Positions 25,856-35,610 are shown, counted from the stretch's first letter. The stretch is 64,000 nt of DNA from Clostridium sp. E02 (GCF_003833015.1 NZ_RJLQ01000020.1:1-64000), one strand, 5' to 3'. Program-made: numbers and translations. Notes: generated by a model not told the origin, from the letters alone.

Positions 25856-26533
25856 ATGAAATATAAGATATTAGTTGTAGAAGATGATTTGATTATTTCA
25901 GGAGAGATACAGAAATATTTGTTAGTCTGGGGATTTGAAGTAGAGACGGTTTGTGACTTTGAAGCTGTTTTAACACAATTTGCACTGTTTGATCCTCATT
26001 TGGTGATATTAGATATTTCATTGCCATTTTATAATGGATATTATTGGTGTACTGAAATTCGTAAACTTTCTAAAATTCCAATTATTTTTCTATCTTCTAC
26101 CAGTGATAATATGAATATCATTATGGCAATGAATATGGGCGGAGACGATTTTGTGGCAAAGCCATTTGACTTGGCAGTATTATTAGCTAAGGTTCAGGCA
26201 ATGATTCGCCGTGCGTATTCTTTTCAGGGAAAGTCCAATTTACTAGAGTACAAAGGTGTTATACTAAACTTATCCAATGCTTCTATGGAAGTGAATGGAG
26301 AAAAAGTAGAACTGACAAAAAATGAATTTAGAATACTACAGATTTTATTTGAACATAAGGGAAAAACGGTTACCAGAGAAGCAATTATGAAACATCTTTG
26401 GGATGGGGATTGCTTTATTGACGATAATACGCTAGCGGTTAACATTACAAGACTTAGGAAAAAATTAGAAGAATTTTCACTAAATGATTTCATTACTACC
26501 AAAAAGGGAATCGGGTATATATTGGAGGATTAA
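25856..26533 (+). CDS. BceR-type response regulator
   Basis: The 225-residue OmpR-family regulator has a receiver domain (1-115; acidic pocket ED10-11, phospho-acceptor Asp53, conserved Lys102). A C-terminal winged helix follows (about 130-225; LTKNEFRILQILFEHKGKTVTREAIMKHLW). It is followed five bases later by a small intramembrane-sensing kinase and then a BceAB-like transporter, the classic peptide-antibiotic detoxification module. When phosphorylated it should activate the transporter promoter after 27700. Confidence 0.92.
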   Translation: MKYKILVVEDDLIISGEIQKYLLVWGFEVETVCDFEAVLTQFALFDPHLVILDISLPFYNGYYWCTEIRKLSKIPIIFLSSTSDNMNIIMAMNMGGDDFVAKPFDLAVLLAKVQAMIRRAYSFQGKSNLLEYKGVILNLSNASMEVNGEKVELTKNEFRILQILFEHKGKTVTREAIMKHLWDGDCFIDDNTLAVNITRLRKKLEEFSLNDFITTKKGIGYILED

Positions 26534-26538
26534 ATAGT

Positions 26539-27624
26539 ATGGATCAATTATCAACTGGTAAATTATTCGCAAAATGGTGTAAAGATCAAGTGAAGTATCT
26601 TGGACATTTTCTTGTTTTTGCTACTATTTTCCTGATTACAACATTGCAATATAAAATTGATATGGAACCAATTTTATACAGTCTGTTAATCAGCACATTT
26701 TTAGGCTGTTGTTGGTTGATCTATAACTTTATTCAATATAAAGACAGGTATAATGCTTTATATGAAACATATTTAAATATGGAAACAACAGTAAGTACAT
26801 TACCAGAACCCAGTAATTATATAGAAGAAATGTATAATGTGTTATTGCATGATTTATATAACAATCGTAGTGACTTATATACGAAAATGAAAAAACAGGA
26901 ATTAGAGAGTAAAGATTATTATACAATTTGGATTCATCAAATCAAAACACCAATTGCTGCCTTGTATCTGCTGCTTCAGGCAGAAGACAGTAGTAAAAAT
27001 ACGATGCTTATGAAGCAGGAATTGTTTAAAGTCGAACAGTATGCAGAGATGGCACTCTATTATCTTCGATTACAGCACATGTCCTTTGACATTCTACTAA
27101 AAGAATGTAATCTTTATGAAATTGTGAAGCAGTCCGTAAAAAAATACTCCATTAATTTTATTGGGAAAAAGATCTCTTTGAATTTTGAAGAGTTTAAGGG
27201 GAATGTCGTAAGTGATGAAAAATGGTTGGGGTTTGTGATTGAGCAAATTCTTTCAAATTGTATTAAATATACAGCAAAAGGCAGTATATCAATTGACTAT
27301 ATAGACTCAAATCATAATACCCAAATCAATGATAAATTGAAACATGCGTATGAGATAACTTCTTCCGATTCCGTATTATGTATCTCTGATACTGGAATTG
27401 GAATTAAGGAAGAAGATCTGCCACGTATTTTTGAAAAAGGATTTACTGGATACAACGGGCGAATGGATAAGAAGTCAACGGGAATTGGTTTATATTTATG
27501 TAAGCAGGTGATAATCAAATTAGGATTTGATATTCGTGTCACTTCTGAAGTCGGAAAGGGAACTATGTTCCAGATCTATTTTGGAAAACAAAAAGGCAAA
27601 GCAAAGGTAGGAGAATTGGATTAA
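26539..27624 (+). CDS. BceS-type intramembrane-sensing histidine kinase
   Basis: The 361-residue kinase has two close membrane spans (about 21-37 and 43-63) with almost no extracellular loop. The phospho-acceptor His133 lies in WIHQIKTPIAAL, followed by the N-box EQILSNCIKYT and the G-boxes SDTGIGI and STGIGLYLC. Kinases of this type cannot sense peptides alone; they read the state of the partner ABC permease. A terminator-like hairpin follows before the transporter genes, which therefore probably have their own regulated promoter. Confidence 0.92.
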   Translation: MDQLSTGKLFAKWCKDQVKYLGHFLVFATIFLITTLQYKIDMEPILYSLLISTFLGCCWLIYNFIQYKDRYNALYETYLNMETTVSTLPEPSNYIEEMYNVLLHDLYNNRSDLYTKMKKQELESKDYYTIWIHQIKTPIAALYLLLQAEDSSKNTMLMKQELFKVEQYAEMALYYLRLQHMSFDILLKECNLYEIVKQSVKKYSINFIGKKISLNFEEFKGNVVSDEKWLGFVIEQILSNCIKYTAKGSISIDYIDSNHNTQINDKLKHAYEITSSDSVLCISDTGIGIKEEDLPRIFEKGFTGYNGRMDKKSTGIGLYLCKQVIIKLGFDIRVTSEVGKGTMFQIYFGKQKGKAKVGELD

Positions 27625-27658
27625 GTCAGTCAATCTTACAATAATGAAAGCTACGAAC

Positions 27659-27700
27659 AAGAAATGTAAGCCAGAATAAAGGCAGAACATTTCTTTTTTT
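27659..27700 (+). terminator. Terminator between the two-component genes and the transporter
   Basis: AAGAAATGT (27659-27667) pairs with ACATTTCTT (27687-27695), followed by a run of Ts to 27700. Confidence 0.75.
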
Positions 27701-27770
27701 GCTAAAATGAGTCCTGTAAGGAAAAGTAACTTAGGTACAACAACTTAAAAGGGAAGAGAAGGTTAATTTG

Positions 27771-28541
27771 ATGGCATTTTTAGAAGTGAAAAATCTCAAA
27801 AAAGTATATACCACAAGATTTGGTGGAAATCAGGTGAAAGCATTAGAAAATGTTAGTTTTTCAGTAGAAAAAGGAGAATACGTAGCAATAATGGGGGAAT
27901 CCGGTTCCGGCAAGACTACATTGCTTAATTTGCTGGCATCCCTTGATAAACCTACAGAGGGCGAGATATTATTAGATGAAAAATCGTTCTCTAATATTAA
28001 AAATAAAGAACTGTGTGCATTTCGTAGAGATAACCTAGGCTTTGTTTTTCAGGATTTCAATCTATTAGACACTTTTTCTTTACAGGATAATATATTTTTA
28101 CCTTTGGTACTACAAGGAAAATCGTTTTGTGAAATGGAGGAACGATTAATTCCTCTAGCGAAACAGCTTGATATTACAGAATTATTAAAAAAATATTCTT
28201 ATGAAGTATCGGGTGGACAGAAACAGAGAGCGGCAGTAGCGAGAGCCTTAATCACACATCCTAAGCTTATTCTTGCGGATGAACCAACTGGAGCACTGGA
28301 TTCGAAGTCATCAACCAGTCTTTTAAATATGTTTTCGGATATTAATAAGATGGGACAGACAATTATAATGGTTACGCATAGCATGCAAGCAGCGAAGTGT
28401 GCCGGTAGAGTTATATTTATAAAAGATGGAAATTTATTTCATCAGATTTACAGGGGCAATACCACAGATACCGAGATGTATCAAAAGATAGCGGATACTT
28501 TAACCGTACTTCAGACCGAAGGAGTAAAAGAGTATGAATAA
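27771..28541 (+). CDS. BceA-type ABC transporter ATP-binding protein
   Basis: The 256-residue ATPase of the MacB/LolD/BceA group has Walker A GESGSGKTT, Q-loop FVFQDFNLLDTFS, signature VSGGQKQR and Walker B LILADEPTGALD. The ATG at 27771 is preferred to a TTG just before it, given AGAGAAGG. It overlaps the permease gene by eight bases (ATGAATAA). With the large permease it removes or frees cell-wall-active peptides such as bacitracin or lantibiotics from their lipid targets. Confidence 0.92.
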   Translation: MAFLEVKNLKKVYTTRFGGNQVKALENVSFSVEKGEYVAIMGESGSGKTTLLNLLASLDKPTEGEILLDEKSFSNIKNKELCAFRRDNLGFVFQDFNLLDTFSLQDNIFLPLVLQGKSFCEMEERLIPLAKQLDITELLKKYSYEVSGGQKQRAAVARALITHPKLILADEPTGALDSKSSTSLLNMFSDINKMGQTIIMVTHSMQAAKCAGRVIFIKDGNLFHQIYRGNTTDTEMYQKIADTLTVLQTEGVKEYE

Positions 28542-30510
28542 AGCAATTATTTTGCCCAAAATGGCATTTATAGGAATACGTAAAAATAGAAATGTTTATT
28601 TCCCTTATATATTAACATTGGCTTTTTCTATCTGTGTTTTTTTTATATTTAATTGCATCATAAATAACAAGTTTCTTAAAGAGGTACCACACGCAGACTA
28701 TGTGTGGGCACTTTTGCAAATAGGGAATACGTTACTGGGCATCATTTTAGTTCCGTTCTTATTCTATACAAACAGTTTTTTAATTAAGCGACGTAAAAAG
28801 GAAATTGGTCTTTATAGTATACTAGGGTTAGAAAAAAAACATATCGGTATTATGATGTTTATGGAAACTCTTTTCATCTATATGATTGCTATGGCAATTG
28901 GGTTGATAACAGCAGTCGTATTCGCAAAATTATCTTTTTTAATATTGCTTAACACCAGTGGACTACCAGTTGATATTAAGTTTACGATGCCTATGCTCAG
29001 TTTTAAGTTAACCTTTGTTTTTTTTGGAGCAGTTTCATTTCTTAATTTGGGAACGAACTTATTCCAGGTTACACGGGCGAACCCTTCTGATTTACTAAGG
29101 GAAACACAAAAAGGTGAAAAAGAGCCAAAACATCTTTGGATTCCAACTCTGCTTGGAATTTTAATCCTAGGTGGAGGGTATTATATTGCAGTTGTTTCCG
29201 AGGTGAACAGCTCTATTTTTCTTGCTTTTTTCATGGCGGTTTTGATGGTTGTGATCGGAACCTATTTCTTATTTACATCGGGAAGTATTGTATTGCTAAG
29301 AGTACTTCGAAAGAATAAAAAATTTTACTATAAAAAAAGCAATTATATTACCGTCTCAGGCATGATTTACCGAATGAAAAAAAGTGCTGCAAGTCTCGTG
29401 AATATTTGCATATTTAGTACCATGGTTATTATTACTTTATTGTGTACCGTATCTTTAACCTTTGGAGAAAAATCAGCAATTCGATTTAAATACCCGCTTG
29501 ATGTCAATTATATTTTTGATTATGCTAAAATGACAGATACAAATCATTTTAATACAGACTTGATGAGGATTGCAGAGGATAATCATATAGGGGTTGCAGA
29601 TACAATTGATTTTCGCTATTTTCGTATTACCCCCTCTGTAGATGAAAATATTTTTTCTAATGATTCAAATAAAGATGTAGAAATAAACAAACGTACGGTT
29701 CGACTCATGTCACTTTCTGATTATAATCGCATGGAATCAAAAAACGAAACATTAGAAGAGGGTGAAATACTTGTTTATTCCAATACCGAAGATTTTAAGT
29801 ATGAATCAGCTATAATGAATGGAAAAGAATATAAAGTGAAAGAGGAGTTAAATTCACTTAGTATTGATACGAAAGAGAAAAATAATTATTCTTCGGGCAG
29901 TTTGTATATGATATTAAATGATTACAACAGTATGGAAGAAATGGCAAAAACCTTTGACGACTCTACTTATCCTTATTATTCCGTTTGGTTTAATATGGAG
30001 GGAGAAATGAGGAACAAAGAAGCATTTTTAGCTGATTTAAATAAAGCCTGCTCACAAATGCCAGGTTTTTATAGCAGCAAGAATATTATTGATTGGGGTC
30101 ATGATGTAAAATCTATGGATGGTGGACTACTATTTATCGGTGTGTTTTTCGGACTGATGTTCACAATTTGTTTGTTATTAATCATGTATTATAAGCAAAT
30201 ATCAGAAGGATTAGAAGATAAGCAGAATTTTATAATTATGCAGCAGGTAGGAATGAGTGATGATGATGTGAAATCAACGATTCATAGGCAAATTATGTTA
30301 GTATTTGGGTTACCATTAATTGTTGCAATACTTCATACTATGATGGGACTTAAAATTACCATTCGATTGCTTTATGCACTAAATCTTTATAATACCAATT
30401 TAATTGCATTATGTGCACTTGGAATTATTGTTATCTTCACGGCGTTCTATATATTAAGTTATTTTGTAACAGCAAGTACGTATTATAATATTGTGAAAAG
30501 GAAAAGTTAG
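28534..30510 (+). CDS. BceB-type ABC permease (peptide antibiotic detoxification)
   Basis: The 658-residue protein has the ten-span layout of BceB: an N-terminal span, FtsX-like blocks around 55-180 and 520-650, and an extracellular domain of about 200 residues (about 320-520) that defines peptide specificity. IKRRKKEIGLYSILGLEKKHI marks the FtsX coupling region. The BceRS pair just upstream makes the function secure at family level. The target peptide is unknown; the module could give resistance to foreign peptides, or immunity to the peptide made by the cluster five kilobases downstream. Confidence 0.9.
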   Translation: MNKAIILPKMAFIGIRKNRNVYFPYILTLAFSICVFFIFNCIINNKFLKEVPHADYVWALLQIGNTLLGIILVPFLFYTNSFLIKRRKKEIGLYSILGLEKKHIGIMMFMETLFIYMIAMAIGLITAVVFAKLSFLILLNTSGLPVDIKFTMPMLSFKLTFVFFGAVSFLNLGTNLFQVTRANPSDLLRETQKGEKEPKHLWIPTLLGILILGGGYYIAVVSEVNSSIFLAFFMAVLMVVIGTYFLFTSGSIVLLRVLRKNKKFYYKKSNYITVSGMIYRMKKSAASLVNICIFSTMVIITLLCTVSLTFGEKSAIRFKYPLDVNYIFDYAKMTDTNHFNTDLMRIAEDNHIGVADTIDFRYFRITPSVDENIFSNDSNKDVEINKRTVRLMSLSDYNRMESKNETLEEGEILVYSNTEDFKYESAIMNGKEYKVKEELNSLSIDTKEKNNYSSGSLYMILNDYNSMEEMAKTFDDSTYPYYSVWFNMEGEMRNKEAFLADLNKACSQMPGFYSSKNIIDWGHDVKSMDGGLLFIGVFFGLMFTICLLLIMYYKQISEGLEDKQNFIIMQQVGMSDDDVKSTIHRQIMLVFGLPLIVAILHTMMGLKITIRLLYALNLYNTNLIALCALGIIVIFTAFYILSYFVTASTYYNIVKRKS

Positions 30511-30536
30511 GTGAATATTTCTTGTAGTAAATCTTA

Positions 30537-30590
30537 TTGACAGGTGAATAAGAAAGCTATATCATCATAGTATGTTAGCGAAGACTAACT
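30537..30590 (+). promoter_or_regulatory. AraC gene promoter with DtxR/IdeR-like box
   Basis: TTGACA (30537-30542) and TATCAT (30560-30565) are 17 bases apart. GTTAG-N6-CTAAC (30574-30590) covers the start point. TTAGC-N2-AGACTAA recurs at 31711 before the exporter genes. Aligned by eye to the classic 19-bp DtxR/IdeR consensus, this site keeps 13 positions, which suggests a metal-dependent repressor, though this is unproven. Confidence 0.6.
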
Positions 30591-30650
30591 AAACTTTGCT
30601 CTTTGAGTGGATTAGGAACAACGGCTATGGGATAAGATGGAGGTGATGTT

Positions 30651-31634
30651 TTGCAAGCAACACAAAGAGAACAAAAAGTTTACGGCAGCTTGGTTGAAAT
30701 TGTGAAGCGTGAAAACGACTGTACAGCATATAGAATAAGCGATGAAACCGGTGAAGCGGTAATGACAAGTCACACTGTTTTTCAGGGAATTGAGCTAATC
30801 TATAACGATGTTCATATGCAGACATGTAAGGTTGATACTCATCCGCCCCAAAATATACTTGAAATCAATCACTGTCGTGAAGGGCGCATCGAGTGTGAAT
30901 TTGATGGAGGCGAATACCTTTATCTGTCCAAAGGTGATTTATCAATCCAACTCAAAGACAGCGCCTGCCATAACTCCTGTTTTCCCCTCGGCCACTATCA
31001 TGGAATTTCGGTGGCAATTGATTTAGAACAAGCGCCTAAATGTTTGTCTTGTATTCTTGATGATGTTACGGTTGATTCCTCAGAACTTTCAAAAAAATTA
31101 TGTGAAACAGGTAAGTATACAGTCATGCGTTCGATGCCTTGTTTTGAACATATTTTCTCGGAATTATATACAATTCCAGATTCTATCAAACGAGGTTATA
31201 TGAAAATTAAAGTATTGGAATTATTACTTTATTTGAACGGGATCAATCTTGAATCGGAAAGATCAGAGCGAAAATACTTTTCAAAATATCAAGTAGACAC
31301 GGTAAAAAGTATAAAAGCATACCTTGTTGAGAATATATGCAAACATATAACCTTAGAGGAGCTTTCGCAAAAATTTGATATTCCCCTTACTTCAATGAAA
31401 ACATGTTTTAAGGGTGTTTACGGAACATCTGTCTATTCATTTGTCCGGCATTATAAGATGCAATCGGCGGCAATTCTATTAAAGCAAACAGATAAAACAA
31501 TTATTGAAATCTCAGGAATGGTCGGTTATGAGAATGGAAGCAAGTTTGCAGGAGCTTTTAAAAAGGTTATGAATGTTACGCCAAAGGAGTATCGCAATAA
31601 AATTGACCAAATGGAGCCGTTCTTGACCAAATAG
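30651..31634 (+). CDS. AraC-family transcriptional regulator
   Basis: The 327-residue protein has an effector-binding N-terminal half and a C-terminal AraC DNA-binding domain (about 218-320): ITLEELSQKFDIPLTSMKTCFKGVYGTSVYSFVRHYKMQSAAILLKQ, then IIEISGMVGYENGSKFAGAFKKVMNVTPKEYRN. The start is TTG at 30651 behind GGAGGTGATG. Regulators of this kind lie before siderophore or xenobiotic exporters in many clostridia. The matching iron-box-like sites before it and before the exporter support a link with iron. It probably activates the exporter through the palindrome at 31675. Confidence 0.88.
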   Translation: MQATQREQKVYGSLVEIVKRENDCTAYRISDETGEAVMTSHTVFQGIELIYNDVHMQTCKVDTHPPQNILEINHCREGRIECEFDGGEYLYLSKGDLSIQLKDSACHNSCFPLGHYHGISVAIDLEQAPKCLSCILDDVTVDSSELSKKLCETGKYTVMRSMPCFEHIFSELYTIPDSIKRGYMKIKVLELLLYLNGINLESERSERKYFSKYQVDTVKSIKAYLVENICKHITLEELSQKFDIPLTSMKTCFKGVYGTSVYSFVRHYKMQSAAILLKQTDKTIIEISGMVGYENGSKFAGAFKKVMNVTPKEYRNKIDQMEPFLTK

Positions 31635-31674
31635 AGTCGAAAACAGAAGGCATGATATAGTAAGATGAACAAGG

Positions 31675-31726
31675 AAGTGCCAGGAATGGCACTTTAAAAT
31701 AATATAATGGTTAGCTTAGACTAATC
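31675..31726 (+). promoter_or_regulatory. Exporter promoter: AraC-like palindrome, -10 and DtxR/IdeR-like box
   Basis: AAGTGCCA-GGAA-TGGCACTT (31675-31694) is a perfect 8-bp inverted repeat. It occupies the -35 zone of a TATAAT at 31703-31708 that lacks a recognisable -35, the usual design of activator-dependent promoters. GTTAG-N6-CTAAT (31710-31726) follows at the start point and keeps 14 of 19 positions of the classic DtxR/IdeR consensus by eye. Confidence 0.55.
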
Positions 31727-31764
31727 ATAGAGGCGAAATCATTTAAAAATAGGAGGTATTTATT

Positions 31765-33576
31765 ATGGAAAAAGGGAAAAATAAGCACATGAAGCTGCTT
31801 GATTTTGCAGGTAAATATAAAGGGCTTACAATTCTTGGCTGTATTCTGTCGGGAATTAGCGCAATTCTTACAATGATCCCTTTCATCTGCATTTGGCAAG
31901 TAGTACGTGAAATCTTTACTGTTATGCCAAACATATCAAAAGCACAGAATTTAGCTTTTTATGGTTGGCTGGCGCTACTGTTTTCGGTCGTTAGTATTCT
32001 GGTCTATTTTGGTGCTCTGATGTGCACGCATAAGGCAGCGTTTCGAGTAGCGAGAAACATGAGAAGTCGGATGCTTCATCATATTGTCAAGCTTCCGCTG
32101 GGATATTTTGATGCACAAGGCAGCGGAAAACTACGACGCATTATAGATGAAAGCTCCGGCCAGACGGAATCATTTTTAGCTCACCAGTTACCAGATTTAA
32201 CCGGTGCATATGTAACACCGATTGCAATGCTTGTATTGCTCCTTGCGTTTGATTGGCGGCTTGGTCTTATTAGTATATTACCAATGGGAATTGGGTTTTT
32301 CTTTATGAGCAAAATGGCAGGCCCTTCCTCGAAAGATAAAATGAAAGAGTATCAAAATTCTTTAGAGGATATGAATAATGAAGCGGTGGAATATGTACGT
32401 GGAATTCCTGTTGTCAAAACATTTCAGCAAAGTGTGTTTTCGTTTAAGACCTTTCATGATTCCATATTGCGCTATAAGAAATGGGTTGTCGAATACACCA
32501 TCTCATTTCGTATTCCGATGACTTGCTTTACCGTTTCGATTAACGCTATTTTTGCTTTCTTAATTCCTGCGGGCATTTTGCTAATTGCGTCTGCTGTGAA
32601 TGTTCAGGCGTTTTTGCTTGATTTTATTTTCTATATTTTGTTTACGCCATTTTGCACGGTTATGTTGACACGTATTTTGTTTTCAAGTGAGAACACAATG
32701 CTTGCAAAGGATGCGTTAAATCGTGTGGCAAGTATTTTGAACGAAAAAACACTTGTAGAACCGCAAAATCCTGAGATACCAAAGGCTGCAAGTATTTCTT
32801 TTGAACATGTTTCCTTTTCTTATGCAGGTGCAAAGTCTCCAGCGATTAACGATGTGTCATTTTCCATACCGGAAGGAGCGACCGTTGCACTTGTTGGCCC
32901 ATCCGGTGGAGGGAAAACAACCGCAGCAAGTCTAATTCCCCGTTTTTGGGATGTGGACAGCGGTAAGATTTCCATAGGGGGAGTTGATGTTAAAAATATA
33001 TCAACAAGTGATTTGATGGATTATGTATCCTTCGTTTTTCAAGACACACACCTTTTTAAAGCAAGTTTGCTTGAAAATATTCGTTCTTCAAAACCAAGTG
33101 CTTCAACGGAAGAGGTAATAAAAGCGGCGAAAGCTGCTCAGTGTGAAGAAATATTTACAAAAATGCCAAATGGCATTGATACCGTAGTTGGTACGAAGGG
33201 CATCTATCTTTCGGGTGGGGAGGCACAGAGAATTTCTCTTGCTCGTGCGATTTTAAAGGATGCACCGATTGTTTTACTTGACGAAGCAACTGCCTTTGCA
33301 GACCCTGAAAATGAGCATCAGATACAGCTGGCATTCAAGGAATTGACAAAAGGGAAAACGGTTCTAATGATTGCTCACCGACTTTCCACGATTCGAAATG
33401 CGGAAAGTATTATGGTGATGAAAGATGGGAAAATTGTAGAACAAGGAATACATAAAGAATTGATTGAAAGAGCAGGCATCTACGCAAAGATGTGGAAAGA
33501 GTATCAATCCTCTATTTCGTGGAAAGTTGCAAATTCACAAATCGCGTTCGAAAAGGGGGTCGCTTACAATGGTTAG
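31765..33576 (+). CDS. ABC exporter half-transporter, subunit 1 (siderophore/YbtP-like)
   Basis: The 603-residue protein joins a six-span exporter domain (about 15-320) to an ATPase domain: Walker A GPSGGGKTT (about 374), signature LSGGEAQR, Walker B IVLLDEATAFADPE with the H-loop IAHRLSTI. It overlaps the next half-transporter gene by eight bases, so they form a heterodimer. AGGAGG precedes ATG. Paired exporters behind an AraC regulator are typical of the YbtPQ/IrtAB-like group moving siderophores or peptides. The YbtP-type assignment is by context and overall resemblance. Confidence 0.87.
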   Translation: MEKGKNKHMKLLDFAGKYKGLTILGCILSGISAILTMIPFICIWQVVREIFTVMPNISKAQNLAFYGWLALLFSVVSILVYFGALMCTHKAAFRVARNMRSRMLHHIVKLPLGYFDAQGSGKLRRIIDESSGQTESFLAHQLPDLTGAYVTPIAMLVLLLAFDWRLGLISILPMGIGFFFMSKMAGPSSKDKMKEYQNSLEDMNNEAVEYVRGIPVVKTFQQSVFSFKTFHDSILRYKKWVVEYTISFRIPMTCFTVSINAIFAFLIPAGILLIASAVNVQAFLLDFIFYILFTPFCTVMLTRILFSSENTMLAKDALNRVASILNEKTLVEPQNPEIPKAASISFEHVSFSYAGAKSPAINDVSFSIPEGATVALVGPSGGGKTTAASLIPRFWDVDSGKISIGGVDVKNISTSDLMDYVSFVFQDTHLFKASLLENIRSSKPSASTEEVIKAAKAAQCEEIFTKMPNGIDTVVGTKGIYLSGGEAQRISLARAILKDAPIVLLDEATAFADPENEHQIQLAFKELTKGKTVLMIAHRLSTIRNAESIMVMKDGKIVEQGIHKELIERAGIYAKMWKEYQSSISWKVANSQIAFEKGVAYNG

Positions 33577-35311
33577 ATATTTCAAAAAGTTGTTTGCATT
33601 AAGCGAGCAGGGCGCAAAGGATTTAGTCAAGGCAATTATTTCATGTACGGTGACAGACATCAGCCTAATGATGCCGGTTGGTCTAATCTTTTTACTGCTT
33701 TCAGAGTTTGTTGCACCTTTTATGGGTGGTGAGCAAGTGGAATCGAATTTGTGGTTTTATTTGGGATTATGTGTTTTGGTTTTGGTTATGATCGGAATCT
33801 TTCATTATATTCAGTATAATGCCACCTTTTTGGCATCCTATAAGGAAAGTGCGAATAAACGTATCTTACTTGCTGAAAAACTTCGTAAAATACCACTTTC
33901 CTTTTTTGGAAAGCGTGATCTGTCGGATCTTACAACAACAATAATGGCAGATTGTGCAGGGTTAGAAACAGCTTTTTCTCATTACATTCCCGAACTAATT
34001 GGCTCTGTACTTTCCATTCTCATATGTAGTATTGGGCTGTTTTGTATGGACTGGAGAATGTCCATTGCACTGCTTTGGGTTGTACCTGTTGCTTTTATAA
34101 TTACAGCAGGTGGAAAGAAGCAGCAGAAAAAAGTGAATCGAATCAATAAGCAGTCTCAAATAGAACGTGCAGACGTGATTCAAGAGTGCATTGAAACGGT
34201 GAGAGAAATCAAAGCAAATAATCAAACAGAAAATTATCTTGCCAAGTTGGATAAACAACTTTCTAATGATGAAAAAATTCAAATGAAAGCGGAACTCAAT
34301 ACTGCTAGCTTTGTTGTATCGGCACAAATGGTTTTGCGTATTGGTATTACCACGGTTGTCTTAGTAGGATCAAAACTTCTACTGAATCAAGAGATAGATT
34401 TTTTAACCTTTCTTGTTTTTTTAATAGCGGCATCTCGTATTTTTGATCCTCTTTCTGGTTCGCTTATCAATCTTGCAGCTATATTTTCTGCAATGCTTCA
34501 AATTGAGCGCATGAAGAAAATTGAAGAACATTCGATACAAACAGGAAAAAAAAAGGCTGGCTACAATGGCTATGATATTGTATTTGATAATGTCGGATTT
34601 TCGTACAACGATGGCGAAGCTGTTCTTCGCAACGTTTCTTTTGTTGCAAAACAAGGCGAAATAACGGCTCTTGTTGGTCCGTCTGGTGGCGGTAAAAGTA
34701 CGGCAGCTAAGCTAGCTGCAAGGTTTTGGGATATTAATAAGGGAACAATTACACTTGGAGGAACGGATATAAGTACGGTTGAACCCGAAGCGTTGCTTTC
34801 GAATTATTCAATTGTTTTTCAGGATGTAGTGCTGTTTAACAATACGGTTATGGAAAATATTCGATTAGGAAAAAGAGGTGCAACCGATGAAGAAGTGTTG
34901 GCTGCAGCAAAAAACGCGCAGTGTGATAACTTTATTTGCAACATGCCACAAGGGTATCAAACGATAATTGGAGAAAACGGCTCCTCACTTTCGGGTGGGG
35001 AAAGACAAAGAATCTCAATTGCTCGTGCTTTGCTCAAAAACGCACCTGTTATTCTTTTAGATGAAGCAACGGCATCCCTTGATGTTGAAAATGAAACCTT
35101 AGTACAAGCTGCTATTTCAGAGCTCGTAAAAAACAAAACCGTACTTGTCATTGCGCATCGGATGCGAACCATTGCAGGTGCAGATAAAATTGTGGTCTTG
35201 GAAAGCGGAAAAGTGGCTGAACAAGGGACGCATGATGCGCTCTTAGTCAAGCGAGGACTTTATAATAGATTATGGTCGATCCAATCAAAAGCAAGTGAAT
35301 GGTCGCTATAA
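33569..35311 (+). CDS. ABC exporter half-transporter, subunit 2 (siderophore/YbtQ-like)
   Basis: The 580-residue protein has a six-span domain (about 15-310) then an ATPase: Walker A GPSGGGKST, signature LSGGERQR, VILLDEATASLDVE and IAHRMRTI. The frame is open back to 33464, but the ATG at 33569 follows AAAAGGGGG and yields the usual short N-terminus. Overlap with the first subunit implies coupled translation and equal dosage. A weak hairpin (AAGCCT/AGGCTT, 35352-35372) follows. No siderophore synthesis gene is in the window, so the cargo might be a foreign iron chelate. Confidence 0.87.
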   Translation: MVRYFKKLFALSEQGAKDLVKAIISCTVTDISLMMPVGLIFLLLSEFVAPFMGGEQVESNLWFYLGLCVLVLVMIGIFHYIQYNATFLASYKESANKRILLAEKLRKIPLSFFGKRDLSDLTTTIMADCAGLETAFSHYIPELIGSVLSILICSIGLFCMDWRMSIALLWVVPVAFIITAGGKKQQKKVNRINKQSQIERADVIQECIETVREIKANNQTENYLAKLDKQLSNDEKIQMKAELNTASFVVSAQMVLRIGITTVVLVGSKLLLNQEIDFLTFLVFLIAASRIFDPLSGSLINLAAIFSAMLQIERMKKIEEHSIQTGKKKAGYNGYDIVFDNVGFSYNDGEAVLRNVSFVAKQGEITALVGPSGGGKSTAAKLAARFWDINKGTITLGGTDISTVEPEALLSNYSIVFQDVVLFNNTVMENIRLGKRGATDEEVLAAAKNAQCDNFICNMPQGYQTIIGENGSSLSGGERQRISIARALLKNAPVILLDEATASLDVENETLVQAAISELVKNKTVLVIAHRMRTIAGADKIVVLESGKVAEQGTHDALLVKRGLYNRLWSIQSKASEWSL

Positions 35312-35610
35312 TTAATAGTAACTTAACTTTCCCAGCAAATATTTTAATAAAAAGCCTGTATAAACGAGGCTTGAGACAGCATCCATTCAGTCACTTTAGT
35401 TTACTGGTCATTGCTTGACCATACTAATTGCACCAAAGTCTGTATTAAGGATTGCACTTTTTTTACGGTTTTTAATGGGGCATAATTGGAAACTTTAATA
35501 GGTTTCTTATAGAATAGACTAGACTTTCTAATGTAAATTAATTAATTAATTACATATTTTATAATACCACTGAAAAAAAATTAATATTTATGTTAGTAAA
35601 TAAAAATATA
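35312..35610. other. AT-rich gene-free interval before the peptide cluster
   Basis: This 300-bp stretch holds the weak hairpin at 35352-35372 and otherwise very AT-rich sequence with short TTAATTAA-type tracts. No ORF with a ribosome site was found. Confidence 0.5.

Noticed and set aside
33464-33568. N-terminal extension of the second siderophore-type exporter subunit
   Set aside because: It overlaps the end of the first subunit gene in another frame; the ATG at 33569 has the AAAAGGGGG ribosome site and gives the normal N-terminus.
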